Shown here: positions 34,230 through 43,417 of the stretch, one piece after another | Position numbering within the stretch: the stretch's first letter is position 1 | How the letters are laid out: each line of letters starts with the position of its first letter | Source of the DNA: JAJECS01 sp965262745 | GTDB lineage: Bacteria; Chloroflexota; UBA11872 | Length of the DNA stretch: 64,000 nt | Reading direction: 5' to 3' | Assembly: GCA_965262745.1 (NCBI GenBank) | Contig: OZ253558.1 | Location: forward strand, 1,798,001 to 1,862,000 | Notes under the pieces: generated by a model | The model's database searches: none | What the model saw: only the letters and a program-made list of their open reading frames with translations | Told to the model about the DNA's origin: nothing | Made by a program: the position numbers and the translations under genes

Positions 34230-35506
34230 GCCGCTTCCCATCCGCACCAGTTGAGGACGAAGGCGAGAGCCGTCCTCGTCACCGGGGCCAGATCGTTCAA
34301 ATCGAAGAACTCATCCACGGAATGCGCGCCACCCCCGCCACCGGGACCAAAGAGGCATCCCGGAGTCGGCCGGCCGAGGCTGTGCTGATGCAAGTCGCAG
34401 AATCCCGTGATCGCCACCGGCTCGAGCGGCCGCCCCGTCGCGGCCTGATGCGCCTCGGCCAGATTGGCAACCACGAGATTGTCGTCCCCCATCTCCAGCG
34501 GTTCCATGGCCAGACCTTCGAATGTGACCTGTGGCGGATGGTCCCGCAGCCATTCGTCCTGGGCGGCGGCCTCGGCCACCGCCGTTTCGATCTCGGCCCG
34601 CGCGTCGGCCACGCTTTGGGGCGGAAAAAAGCCCAACGTCGCGTCCAAGACGCAGCGGGCGGCAACCGTCCCGACCCATTCGCCGCCGGAGATTCCATAC
34701 ACGTTGAAGTGAATGGGATGCTCGGTATGCGCCCACCGCGCCGGCACATTCCGGTTCTTCCTCGCCTCGAGGTCGTGCAGCGCCCGAATCAACACCCACG
34801 CCTTCTCGATCGCATTCACGCCATGCGTGGCTGATATGTACGGCACTGGTTTGCCATGGATGGTGATGCGGAAGGCCACGTGACCGGGGTGGGCCACGAT
34901 CGCTCGGCCGAGGCCGGTTCCGTCCAGCATCAGCACGCCGTCGGCCTCGTACCCCGCCGCGACCAGCGCCAGCGAGCCATTGCCGGAGCATTCCTCGTCG
35001 ATCGTGGTCTCGAGGATCAGGTCCCCGCGCAGACGGATCCCGGCTTCCTGCAGCGCTTGCACGACGAAGAGCATCTCGCAGCAGCCGGCCTTGTCGTCCT
35101 GGGCGCCGCGGGCATACAGGCGATTGCCTTCGATTTCGCCGCCCCAGGGGTCCCGGCTCCAGAGCTCAACCGGCTCGGGAGAGGTCGTGTCCACGTGCGC
35201 GTTGAGGATCAGCGACCGCCCGCCGCCGGTTCCATGCCAGCGGCCCGCCACGTTCGGGCGACCCTGGTAGGACCAATCGGTCGGGCTCCAGTTCGCATAG
35301 CGGGCCAACGCTTCGGGGTCACATTCGATCATCTCGACGTCCAGCCCAAGCTCCCGCATCCGCCGCGCCATCCACTGCTGTGCCGCGAGTTCCTCGCCGC
35401 GGGCACTGGGAATGCGGACGAACTGCTGCAGGCTGGCCACATGCTCATCCAAGCGCCGGTCGAGAGCCTGCCAGGCCGCGGTGCGCGCGGCGCCGAGGTC
35501 AAGCAT
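34226..35506 (-). CDS. M20 family metallopeptidase (ArgE/DapE type)
   Basis: Two-zinc deacylase or carboxypeptidase, 426 residues. Ligands: His-x-Asp in NAHVDTTSP, bridging Asp in GAQDDKAG, the Glu-Glu of TIDEECSGNG, Asp in LMLDGTG and the final His in GGGGGAHSVDEFF. The dimerisation domain lies between. ATG 35506 overlaps the previous stop by 8 bases. Its neighbours are both aspartoacylase-family proteins, so the trio may deacylate and cleave the same N-acyl amino acid or peptide; this is inference. Confidence 0.9.
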   Translation of the reverse strand: MLDLGAARTAAWQALDRRLDEHVASLQQFVRIPSARGEELAAQQWMARRMRELGLDVEMIECDPEALARYANWSPTDWSYQGRPNVAGRWHGTGGGRSLILNAHVDTTSPEPVELWSRDPWGGEIEGNRLYARGAQDDKAGCCEMLFVVQALQEAGIRLRGDLILETTIDEECSGNGSLALVAAGYEADGVLMLDGTGLGRAIVAHPGHVAFRITIHGKPVPYISATHGVNAIEKAWVLIRALHDLEARKNRNVPARWAHTEHPIHFNVYGISGGEWVGTVAARCVLDATLGFFPPQSVADARAEIETAVAEAAAQDEWLRDHPPQVTFEGLAMEPLEMGDDNLVVANLAEAHQAATGRPLEPVAITGFCDLHQHSLGRPTPGCLFGPGGGGGAHSVDEFFDLNDLAPVTRTALAFVLNWCGWEAA

Positions 35507-36491
35507 GGCCGTCTCCGTGGCCTTCCTCCGCCACGACGACCGTGCGCGCAAACCACGGATCGCCCTCAGGGCCGGCCTCGGCATTGACAGCCATGCTGGT
35601 CGTGACCGCCACCACACAGCCGTCGAGCGGTGATTTCACATCGTGCAATGGTTCGCCAAAGTAGTCCCAAATCTGACCCAAGGCTTCACCTGCCTTGACC
35701 TGCGCACCCGGCGTGGTGGCAGGCACCCAAAGACCCGACGAGTCAGCAATATGGCTCCAAATCTTTGGTCCCACCACACGCGGCGGCGCCGCGCGATCCG
35801 GAGCGGTTCCGTCGATCACGTCCAGGGCATCCAGCACACGCAGCAGGTCCGCAACCAGGACCTCGGCGTCAGCGGCAACGTCACTCACTCCGCCGCCGCC
35901 TGAGAGGATGAGTGACGCCCGGCCTTGATCCGCCATGCGTCCGGCCGCACCCAGATCGATCGACGACGGGTCATTTTGGTTCACGGCAACCCGCACATCG
36001 GCCCCGGAAGCCGCAGCCATCTCCATGGCAAGAGCTTCGGATTGCGCGGCTGTCGAAGGCACGGCAACCCAATGCGCGTGCAGCTCAGTGTGCTCACCGC
36101 CTCGGACATCAATATGAACATCGGCGTCCGCAAGCGCTTCGGAAACGGCTTGCGCGATGCGGTCAGTAGCGGAGGACGCTGTTGCGGTGCTCGCGGCAGT
36201 GAACGCGCCGACAAGCGCGCGCCCATCCAGTGGGCAAAAGCGAGCCGCGCGCTGAAAGAATCCCTCAACGTCCACCACCGGCACCAGGCGCACCCGTCCT
36301 TTGGTCAGGATCTGCGGCAAACGCGCCGCGAGCGCGCGACAGGCCCCAATACCCGCGTATGCCGTTCCGGCGAGGCCGCCAACAACGTTGATCACCGGGC
36401 CCGGCCGCGCACTCGCGATCTCGATAAGCGGCATTTCCGCCGAAGGAATTCCCGGAACCGAGATCGTCCGCATCGTGCGCTCAGCAGTCAT
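35499..36491 (-). CDS. Aspartoacylase-family protein lacking all metal ligands
   Basis: A 330-residue paralogue of the product of 33201-34229, same fold in outline: N-terminal PGPVINVVGG, core HIDVRGGEHTE, and C-terminal barrel SGLWVPATTPGAQVKAGEALG. Aligned with its neighbour, the zinc His and Glu (HAGE) are Ala and Ala (GGLAGTAYAG), the second His (DMHAGE) is Arg (DVRGGE), and the catalytic Glu region (WTEIGQ) is replaced by LSGGGG. It cannot bind zinc in the usual way and may be a partner or regulator of the active paralogue. First gene of the operon, intact frame. Confidence 0.75.
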   Translation of the reverse strand: MTAERTMRTISVPGIPSAEMPLIEIASARPGPVINVVGGLAGTAYAGIGACRALAARLPQILTKGRVRLVPVVDVEGFFQRAARFCPLDGRALVGAFTAASTATASSATDRIAQAVSEALADADVHIDVRGGEHTELHAHWVAVPSTAAQSEALAMEMAAASGADVRVAVNQNDPSSIDLGAAGRMADQGRASLILSGGGGVSDVAADAEVLVADLLRVLDALDVIDGTAPDRAAPPRVVGPKIWSHIADSSGLWVPATTPGAQVKAGEALGQIWDYFGEPLHDVKSPLDGCVVAVTTSMAVNAEAGPEGDPWFARTVVVAEEGHGDGHA

Positions 36492-36832
36492 GGATCAAGC
36501 GCTCACAGTTGATCTATTCCACCAATCGATCTCGATAGGTGAAGGACTCCAAGCATTGCACGGTCGGAGACGCGGGGGCATCGCGATCTCACAAGCAGTA
36601 CAGCGCGGGATTCTAGCATGCCTCAAATGCGCACAATATCGGAGTCCATGCGGGTTCGCCTAGTCCGCCGGCCTTGAGCAATCTATACTTCATAGGCTGC
36701 ATCGTAATATGACGATGCGTTGAGACATATTCTGTTTCACCAATATCCTAGTGTTGGTTCCATCCATACTGTATCTTCCGGTGTATGCTATCATGCAAGG
36801 CATCATTACATAGACGTGCATTGGGTCAACGA
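36492..36832. other. AT-richer intergenic region between divergent genes
   Basis: 341 bases. The stretch 36670-36800 is notably AT-rich and must carry the promoters for the divergent operon on the minus strand and the SDR gene on the plus strand. No pair of -35/-10 boxes at good spacing stood out; TTGGTT (36754) and TATGCT (36784) are 24 bases apart, too far. Confidence 0.5.
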
Positions 36833-37603
36833 ATGGTCACGCGACGGCTTGCCGACAAAGTAGCCATCATCACGGGCGCGGCATCCGGTATCGGACGCGC
36901 CAGCGCGATTCGCTTCGCCTGCGAGAACGCCAAAGTCGTGATCGCGGACATCAACACCAACGGAGGCGAACACTCCGTCGAGTTAATCAAGCAAGAAGGC
37001 GGTGAAGCATCGTTCAAATACTGCGATGTATCGGATACCAAACACGTTAAGGAATTGGTCGAGGAGGTCATGGCAACTTACGGTCGCATCGACATCCTGT
37101 TTGCCAATGCCGCCTACTTGGACGAATTCTTCGGTGCCGCCGAGACTCCTGAGGACGCCTGGGACCGTTCCATCGGTGTCACCCTCACCGGCGTGTATCT
37201 GTGCTGCAAGCATGTGATTCCCCACATGATCCAAGCCGGCGGCGGCTCAATCCTCGCAACTTCATCGGTCGGTGGTTCCGTCGCCTTCGATAGGCAAGCC
37301 GCCTACTGCACGGCCAAAGCCGGCGTGATCATGCTGATGAAATCGATCGCGCGCGACTATGGTCGATCCGGAATTCGCGCTAACGCCGTCGCTCCCGGCG
37401 CCGTGTATACGCCCGTGATGGACGACGTCAAGCGCCGCAATCCGACGGGCTGGGACCAGGTCCTGCGCGACATGAGCCTGCTCGAGCGTCTTTGGGCCGA
37501 GCCTGAGGACATTGCCGCCGCCGCCGCATATCTCGTCAGTGACGAAGCGGCCTTCGTCACCGGAACCGTGCTCACCGTTGACGGCGGCTGGACAGCCCAC
37601 TAG
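36833..37603 (+). CDS. Short-chain dehydrogenase/reductase
   Basis: SDR of 256 residues: cofactor loop TGAASGIGRA, an unusual FANAA in place of NNAG, catalytic Ser region ILATSSVGG, Tyr-x-x-x-Lys in AYCTAKAG, and GTVLTVDGG at the C-terminus. ATG 36833 is preferred because VAIITGAASGIG sits a normal distance after it; the open frame starts 48 bases earlier. It stands alone downstream of the AT-rich region. Likely an alcohol or sugar dehydrogenase; substrate not determinable. Confidence 0.87.
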   Translation: MVTRRLADKVAIITGAASGIGRASAIRFACENAKVVIADINTNGGEHSVELIKQEGGEASFKYCDVSDTKHVKELVEEVMATYGRIDILFANAAYLDEFFGAAETPEDAWDRSIGVTLTGVYLCCKHVIPHMIQAGGGSILATSSVGGSVAFDRQAAYCTAKAGVIMLMKSIARDYGRSGIRANAVAPGAVYTPVMDDVKRRNPTGWDQVLRDMSLLERLWAEPEDIAAAAAYLVSDEAAFVTGTVLTVDGGWTAH

Positions 37604-37700
37604 CTGTACTGACCACAGAGGTGTGCGACACGGCTGACGGGCGGGAGGCCCGCTTGGCGCCCGGCAGCGGGCACATCGGGCCGTGTGGGACACGCCGCGA

Positions 37701-38684
37701 CTACGACCGTTCGAGAAAAACCCATATGACGCGTCCATCGGTTCGGATCGTCACGCTGCCGGCCAGGTCGGTGCGAAATACGGCCGCGTCGCGAGCGCGG
37801 AGCCGGCCAAGCGCACGATCTCGGGGGTGGTCGAAGGCGTTATAGCGCCCGGCCGACACCACGGCGATCTGCGGCTCGACCGCGTCCAGAAACTCAGCCG
37901 TCGACGAGCTGTTCGAGCCGTGGTGCGGCATTTTGAGCACGTCGGCACGCCCCACGAGGCCGGACGCTAAGAGCTCTCGTTCGGCAGCGGCCTCGATGTC
38001 GCCCGTCAAGAGGATCACCGATTCCAGATAGCCAAGCTGCAGGACGATCGACCGATTGTTGTCATCGTCCGGTCCGGGCTCGGGCGGGTTCAGCACGCTG
38101 AGTTCCACCTGCGGGTGCCAGGGCAACGCATCCGCTCGTTCGACTCGCTGGATCGGGATGCCGGCTTCGCGGGCCAGGTCCATCACTTCGCGCATCACTG
38201 GGTGGCGCAGGTCGTCGTCGGCGTGAACGATGGTCCCGACCACGAACTCGCTCATGATGGTCGGCGCGCCGCCGATGTGGTCAGCATCCGAGTGCGTGAG
38301 CACCAGGTAGTCGATGCGGTCCACGCCCAAACGGTGCAGGTACGGCGCGATCACCGCGCTAGCGGTCTGCGCATCGGGCCCCGCATCCACCAGCATGGTC
38401 GCGTCGCCGAGCCGCGTCAGGAGGGCGTCGCCTTGGCCGACATCCAGCGCGCGCAGCTCCAACTCGCCCGCCGCGAGCGGCGGCAGCGCGGTGGATTCCG
38501 GCTGCGCCCGGATCACGCTGCCGAGCACGATGAGCAGCGCCAGCAGCAGCAAGAGCGCCGCCAGACGGGGTCTCACGGCTGGACCGAGCGGCGGCAGCCC
38601 AGCCTGCCGCAGGCGCCCACCGATCGCCCTGACCGCGTGGATGACCGCGTGGATGACCGCGGCGCTCAGCGCGATTAGGCGCAC
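37701..38684 (-). CDS. ComEC-like metallo-beta-lactamase fold protein
   Basis: A 327-residue protein with one N-terminal hydrophobic helix (LAALLLLLALLIVLG) and an MBL-fold domain like the C-terminal domain of ComEC. Motifs: LDVGQGDALL, LVDAGPD, THSDADHIGG metal motif, ILLTGDIE and LKMPHHGSNSSS. It lacks the competence membrane channel, so it is a stand-alone exported or membrane-anchored hydrolase, possibly a nuclease or phosphodiesterase. GTG 38684 start; the 5' coding end has a 12-base tandem repeat (Ala-Val-Ile-His twice). Confidence 0.82.
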   Translation of the reverse strand: MRLIALSAAVIHAVIHAVRAIGGRLRQAGLPPLGPAVRPRLAALLLLLALLIVLGSVIRAQPESTALPPLAAGELELRALDVGQGDALLTRLGDATMLVDAGPDAQTASAVIAPYLHRLGVDRIDYLVLTHSDADHIGGAPTIMSEFVVGTIVHADDDLRHPVMREVMDLAREAGIPIQRVERADALPWHPQVELSVLNPPEPGPDDDNNRSIVLQLGYLESVILLTGDIEAAAERELLASGLVGRADVLKMPHHGSNSSSTAEFLDAVEPQIAVVSAGRYNAFDHPRDRALGRLRARDAAVFRTDLAGSVTIRTDGRVIWVFLERS

Positions 38685-38805
38685 GAGCGAGGGCCTTCGG
38701 GGTCTGACTCAGGTGCTGCGGGGGCCAGTCCGGTTGCGCCAAGCGCCGATCTGAAATGCGCGCGGGCTCCGCGAATCCGGTGCCTAGGACGCCGACCGCG
38801 GGTGG

Positions 38806-40113
38806 TCAGAGGGGACGCACGTGCCCATCGCCGCGCACGACCCACTTGTAGGTGGTCAGCTCGCGCAGGCCCATCGGCCCTCGGGCGTGAAGCTTTTGCG
38901 TGCTGATGCCGACCTCGGCGCCGAGTCCAAACTCGCCGCCGTCCGTGAACTGCGTGGATGCATTCACGTAGACCGCGGCCGCGTCAACCTCGTCGAGAAA
39001 GCGTTCCGCATGCGCCAGCGAGCGCGTCACGATCGCCTCCGAATGGCTGGACCCGTGCGTCTGGATGTGGCGGAGCGCCTCCTCCAGACCGTTCACGACG
39101 ACCACCGACATACGCAGGCCGAGCCACTCGGTGTCCACGTCCCCATCCGCCAGCCCCACCACCTGTCCCGTTCCCGCCAGGAGCGTCGTCGCTTCGGCGT
39201 CGGCGTGCATCTCAACGCCCTTTCCAGCCAGGGCTCGCCCGATTGCCGGCAAGAACTCGCCCGCCACGGACCGGTCGACGAGCAGGGTGTCCAGGGCGTT
39301 GCAAATCGATGGCCGTCTGGTCTTGGCGTTCACCACGATGCGCTCGGCCGCCGACAGATCGGCGCCCGCATCGACATAGGTGTGGCAAACCCCCCAGCCG
39401 GTCTCGAGCACCGGCACCGAGGCCGTCTCGGTGACAAACTCGATCAGGCCGGCGCCGCCGCGAGGCACGGCGACATCCACCCCAGGTCGCGCCTGCAACA
39501 GCTCGCGCACCAGTTGCCGGTCAGGATTGGTGATCGCCTGGATCGCATCCGCCGGCACTCCGGCTGCCCGCAGCGCCTCGCGCGCCAAGCGGACCAGCGC
39601 GCCGGTGCTGTGCAGGGACTCGCGACCGCCGCGCAGGATCACGGCGTTCCCGGCCTTCAGACCAAGGGCCGAGATGTCGATCGCCACGTTCGGACGCGAT
39701 TCGAACACCGCCGCGATCACCCCGAGCGGCACACGACGGCGGGCAACCTCGAGACCATTCGGCAGCCGGCGCGCATCAACCGACTCGCCGACCGGGTCGG
39801 GAAGGCCAATAACCGTACCCAGCGTGTCGACGATCGCATCGATCCGCGCCGCGGTGAGCGCCAGACGGTCAATGAAGGCCTCGTCGCGGCCGCCCGCGCG
39901 CGCTTGCGCGACGTCCTCGGCGTTAGCTGCCAGCACGTCGTGCTGCTCAGCACGGAGCGCCGCCGCCATCGCTTCAAGCGCGCGGTTCTTGGCGTCGCCG
40001 TCCAACCGCGCAACCTCACGCGCGGCCCGTTGTGCGGCCGCCACCAGGTCCGGGACGCTCGGTCTGACGGTGGTTGGCGTGTCAGTTGCGGTGATGGCGA
40101 CCTCCTCGATCAA
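38806..40113 (-). CDS. proA: Glutamate-5-semialdehyde dehydrogenase (gamma-glutamyl phosphate reductase)
   Basis: Second proline synthesis enzyme, reducing gamma-glutamyl phosphate with NADPH. 435 residues with RRRVPLGVIAAVFESRPNV, NAVILRGGRE, VPRGGAGL, the catalytic Cys in RRPSICNALDTLLV, and ending in LHARGPMGLRELTTYKW. The frame starts with TTG at 40113, two bases after the proB stop; a strong GAGGAGGT lies just inside the frame, upstream of an ATC, which is odd. proB-proA order is typical. Confidence 0.95.
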   Translation of the reverse strand: MIEEVAITATDTPTTVRPSVPDLVAAAQRAAREVARLDGDAKNRALEAMAAALRAEQHDVLAANAEDVAQARAGGRDEAFIDRLALTAARIDAIVDTLGTVIGLPDPVGESVDARRLPNGLEVARRRVPLGVIAAVFESRPNVAIDISALGLKAGNAVILRGGRESLHSTGALVRLAREALRAAGVPADAIQAITNPDRQLVRELLQARPGVDVAVPRGGAGLIEFVTETASVPVLETGWGVCHTYVDAGADLSAAERIVVNAKTRRPSICNALDTLLVDRSVAGEFLPAIGRALAGKGVEMHADAEATTLLAGTGQVVGLADGDVDTEWLGLRMSVVVVNGLEEALRHIQTHGSSHSEAIVTRSLAHAERFLDEVDAAAVYVNASTQFTDGGEFGLGAEVGISTQKLHARGPMGLRELTTYKWVVRGDGHVRPL

Positions 40114-40115
40114 TT

Positions 40116-41222
40116 CTAGGCACCGTCCAGCAATACCAAGTTATTTCGATGCACAGCCTCCGCGCCGTGGTCGTAGTCCAGGATCGACTCGATCAAGTGC
40201 GACGGCTGACCCAAGATTCGCACCAAGTCGTGCGAGGCATAGTTTACGAGTCCGCGGGCGAACACCCGCTGGTCGGGGCCCGCCACGGCCACGACATCGC
40301 CCCGGATGAAGTCGCCGTCCACCGCATCGATGCCCGCGGGGAGCAGGCTGCTCCCGGCATCGGTGAGCGCGCTCTTAGCCCCCGTGTCAACGCGCAAGGT
40401 GCCGCGCTTGGTGGCGGCCGAGCTGAGCCAGCGGGCGCGGCTGGTCCGGGTCACTTGTCGCGGCGCGAAGCGCGTGCCGATGCTTTCTCCGGCAGCGACG
40501 CGCCGGATGACGTCGGGCTCATTTCCGCCCGCGACGACAACCTCGATGCCGTCGAAGCTTGCCTGGCGCGCCGCCTCGACCTTCGAGCGAACGCCGCCGG
40601 AACCGCCGACCGCGGTCGCTCCCGCCGCGCTGGCCAGCACGTCATCCGTCATCTCATGCCCGTCCCGAATCAGCTCCGCGTCGGGTCGGCACCGTGGATC
40701 GCCCGTATAGAGGCCGGCAGTTGACGTGAGCAGGATCAAGGTGTCGGCATCGACGAGCTGCGCGATGAGAGCCGACAGCGGGTCGTTGTCGCCAAACCGC
40801 AACTCCTCCGTGGCGACCACGTCGTTTTCGTTGGCGATGGGTAGTACGCCGTGGTCCAACAGACCGTTAAAAGCGTTGCGGGCGTTCAGGAATCCGTCGC
40901 GCGTGGTCAGGTCGGCGCGGGACAGCAGCGCCTGGGCCACGATAGTGCCGTGCTCCGCGAACGCCGTGGCATAGCGGGCGATGAGCGGCGCCTGCCCCAC
41001 GGCCGCCAAGACTTGACGTGTGATGAGTTGATTGCCGCGCAGATGCAGCGTGGCGCGCCCCGCCGCCACGGCACCGGAAGTTACGAGCACCACCTCGACC
41101 TCGTTCTGCATGAGCGCCGCGATCTGGGCCGCAATCTGCTCGATGTAGACCTCGTCGAGGCCGCCCGGCGTGGTGAGCAGCTGGGTGCCGCACTTGACGA
41201 CAATGCGCTTTCCACGAGGCAT
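40116..41222 (-). CDS. proB: Glutamate 5-kinase
   Basis: First proline synthesis enzyme, 368 residues: an amino-acid kinase domain and a C-terminal PUA domain (from about residue 280, RGTLRVDTGAKSALTDAG). Motifs: IVVKCGTQLLT, VTSGAVAAG, PIANENDVVATEELRFGDND and LLTSTAGLYTGDP. ATG 41222 is preferred because the frame upstream to 41429 overlaps the divergent EF-G-like gene. Coupled to proA. Expected to be feedback-inhibited by proline, as in the family. Confidence 0.95.
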   Translation of the reverse strand: MPRGKRIVVKCGTQLLTTPGGLDEVYIEQIAAQIAALMQNEVEVVLVTSGAVAAGRATLHLRGNQLITRQVLAAVGQAPLIARYATAFAEHGTIVAQALLSRADLTTRDGFLNARNAFNGLLDHGVLPIANENDVVATEELRFGDNDPLSALIAQLVDADTLILLTSTAGLYTGDPRCRPDAELIRDGHEMTDDVLASAAGATAVGGSGGVRSKVEAARQASFDGIEVVVAGGNEPDVIRRVAAGESIGTRFAPRQVTRTSRARWLSSAATKRGTLRVDTGAKSALTDAGSSLLPAGIDAVDGDFIRGDVVAVAGPDQRVFARGLVNYASHDLVRILGQPSHLIESILDYDHGAEAVHRNNLVLLDGA

Positions 41223-41281
41223 GTTGGCTGGAGTCCGGAGGCGTCGAGCCGCTCGGCTGCGTGATTGTAGGGACTCGCCGA

Positions 41282-41287
41282 TATAAT
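41282..41287 (+). promoter_or_regulatory. Consensus -10 box upstream of EF-G-like gene
   Basis: A perfect TATAAT lies 56 bases before the ATG at 41344, in the divergent gap with proB. No good -35 was found at 16-18 bases (GCGTGA there), so the assignment rests on the -10 box only. Confidence 0.4.
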
Positions 41288-41343
41288 GGCGTCCCGCCGC
41301 GCCCGCACGCCTAGGCGTGCACCGCCCGAAGGAACACACGGCT

Positions 41344-43407
41344 ATGGATCGGGAAAACAGCGATGCGATCCGGAACGTGGCCTTCGTGGCGCACAGCGGC
41401 GCCGGCAAAACCTCCCTCACCGAGGCCATGGCCTATGTGACCGGGCAGTCGTCGCGCCTCGGGCGGGTCGAAGAAGGCAACACCATCTCCGATTTCGACC
41501 CCGATGAGGTCGACCGGAGCATGTCCATCAACTTGGCGGTTGTGCCCTGCGAGTGGCGCGACACCACGATCAACGCCATCGACACGCCCGGATATCCGGA
41601 CTTCGTTGGCGACGTGGTCTCGGGTCTGCGCGCGGCGGACGCGGCGATCGTCGTGGTCGACGGCACCGCCGGCGTTGAGGTCGGCACCGAAATCGTGTGG
41701 CGCCTCGTCGAACGGCAGGATCGACCTCGGCTCGTGGTCGTCAACCGGATGGATCGCGAGAACGTGAACTGGGAAAACGTCGTCCAAGAGCTGCGCGACA
41801 AGTTCGGCGCGGCCATCGCCCCCATTCAGGTCCCGCTGGGCGACGCCCCCGCGTTCGACGGCGTGATCGATCTGCTGGACGGCACGGCCCGCGCGTTCAC
41901 CGACGGCGGCAGTGAGGAAATCCCGGTGCCCGAGGCGCTGGGCGAGACCGTGGAAGCCTGGCGCGAGGAGCTTACCGACGCCGTGGCCGCCACGGACGAC
42001 GACCTGCTCGAGAAATACCTCGAAGGGGAAGAGATCGAACGCGAGGAGATCGAGCGCGCGCTCCGAGCCGGGGTGCGCAACGGCGAGATCTACCCCGTCG
42101 TGTTCACGGCCGCCACGGCAACGCACGGCGTGCGCGAGTTGCTGGATGCCATCACCACGCTGCTGCCGACGCCGTCGGACCTTCCCGTCATGACCGGGGA
42201 GAACGGCGCGGCCATCGACGTGACGAGCGACGGGCCGGTCGTGGCCCAGGTGTTCAAGACCCTGGCCGACCCCTTCGTGGGCAAGGTGTCTCTGCTGCGC
42301 GTCTACACCGGGACGATCTCCGGGGACGTCGAGCTCAAGAACCAGACCAGCGGCCGCAACGAGAGGCTCTCCGGCCTCCAATACCCGGCGGGCAAGGGCG
42401 GCCACCCAACGGGAACTGTGGTCGCGGGTGACATCGCGTTTGTCACCAAGCTGGAAAACGTGGCGACCGGCGACACGCTGGCGTCCGGCGGCTCAACGCA
42501 CAAAATGGGCGCACTCGAGATGCCCATGCCGCTGTTCGAGGCCGCCATCACGCCGGCGACGCAGGCCGACCTGGACAAGATGGGCCAGGTGCTTACGCGC
42601 ATCGCCGAGGAGGATCCGTCGTTGCAGGTTGGGCGCGACGACCAGACCGGCGAAACCATCCTGGCCGGACTCGGCGAATCGCACGTGCATATCAGCCTCG
42701 AGCGCGTGCGCCGCAAGTTCAACGTGAACCTGCTGGCGAACGTGCCGCGAGTGGCGTATCTCGAAACCATCCGCAAGACGGTGAATGCGCACGGACGGCA
42801 CAAGCGGCAGTCCGGCGGTCGGGGACAGTTTGGCGACGTGCACATCGAGTTCTCGCCGCTGGCGCGGGGCTCGGGCTTTGAGTTCGAGGACCGCATCAAG
42901 GGCGGCTCCATCCCCAGGCAGTACCTGCCGTCGGTCGAGAAGGGGCTCGTCGAGTGCTTTGCCAAGGGCTCGCTGGCGGGCTTTCCGGTGGTGGACCTCA
43001 AGGCCGCGGCATTCGACGGGCAGTATCACGATGTCGACTCGTCTGACGAAGCCTTTCGCAACGCCGCCCGGCTGGCGGTTGAAAATGGCTATCCGCAGGC
43101 CGCGCCGGTGATCTTGGAGCCGATCGTCAAGCTCGGCATCGAGATTCCCGACGTCAATACCGGTGACGTGATCGGCGATATCAGCGCGCGGCGGGGACAC
43201 GTGCTGGGCATGACTCCCGCCGACTATGAGGGCGCCACGATCGTCGAGGTGGAGGTGGCCAAGGCGGAGGTGCAGCGCTACGCCACCGACTTGCGCTCGA
43301 TCACGCAAGGGCGCGGCCAGTTCACCAGCACCTTCGTTCGTTACCAGGAAGTGCCGCCGCACGTGCAAGAGCGCCTCGTCGCCGAGGCCGCGGCCGAGAA
43401 CGGTTAG
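41344..43407 (+). CDS. EF-G-like translational GTPase (EF-G2 type)
   Basis: A 687-residue GTPase with the five-domain EF-G layout. G1 is AHSGAGKT, G2 region RSMSI (canonical EF-G has RGITI), G3 DTPGYPDF, G4 NRMD. Domain IV and V parts are seen in KRQSGGRGQFGDVHIEF and RRGHVLGMTP. The altered G1 and G2 mark it as the EF-G-like paralogue clade, not the main elongation factor, which is usually next to rpsL-rpsG and is not here. A role in recycling or stress translation is only inferred. GTG 41317 is an alternative start. Confidence 0.9.
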   Translation: MDRENSDAIRNVAFVAHSGAGKTSLTEAMAYVTGQSSRLGRVEEGNTISDFDPDEVDRSMSINLAVVPCEWRDTTINAIDTPGYPDFVGDVVSGLRAADAAIVVVDGTAGVEVGTEIVWRLVERQDRPRLVVVNRMDRENVNWENVVQELRDKFGAAIAPIQVPLGDAPAFDGVIDLLDGTARAFTDGGSEEIPVPEALGETVEAWREELTDAVAATDDDLLEKYLEGEEIEREEIERALRAGVRNGEIYPVVFTAATATHGVRELLDAITTLLPTPSDLPVMTGENGAAIDVTSDGPVVAQVFKTLADPFVGKVSLLRVYTGTISGDVELKNQTSGRNERLSGLQYPAGKGGHPTGTVVAGDIAFVTKLENVATGDTLASGGSTHKMGALEMPMPLFEAAITPATQADLDKMGQVLTRIAEEDPSLQVGRDDQTGETILAGLGESHVHISLERVRRKFNVNLLANVPRVAYLETIRKTVNAHGRHKRQSGGRGQFGDVHIEFSPLARGSGFEFEDRIKGGSIPRQYLPSVEKGLVECFAKGSLAGFPVVDLKAAAFDGQYHDVDSSDEAFRNAARLAVENGYPQAAPVILEPIVKLGIEIPDVNTGDVIGDISARRGHVLGMTPADYEGATIVEVEVAKAEVQRYATDLRSITQGRGQFTSTFVRYQEVPPHVQERLVAEAAAENG

Positions 43408-43417
43408 CGCCGCCACC

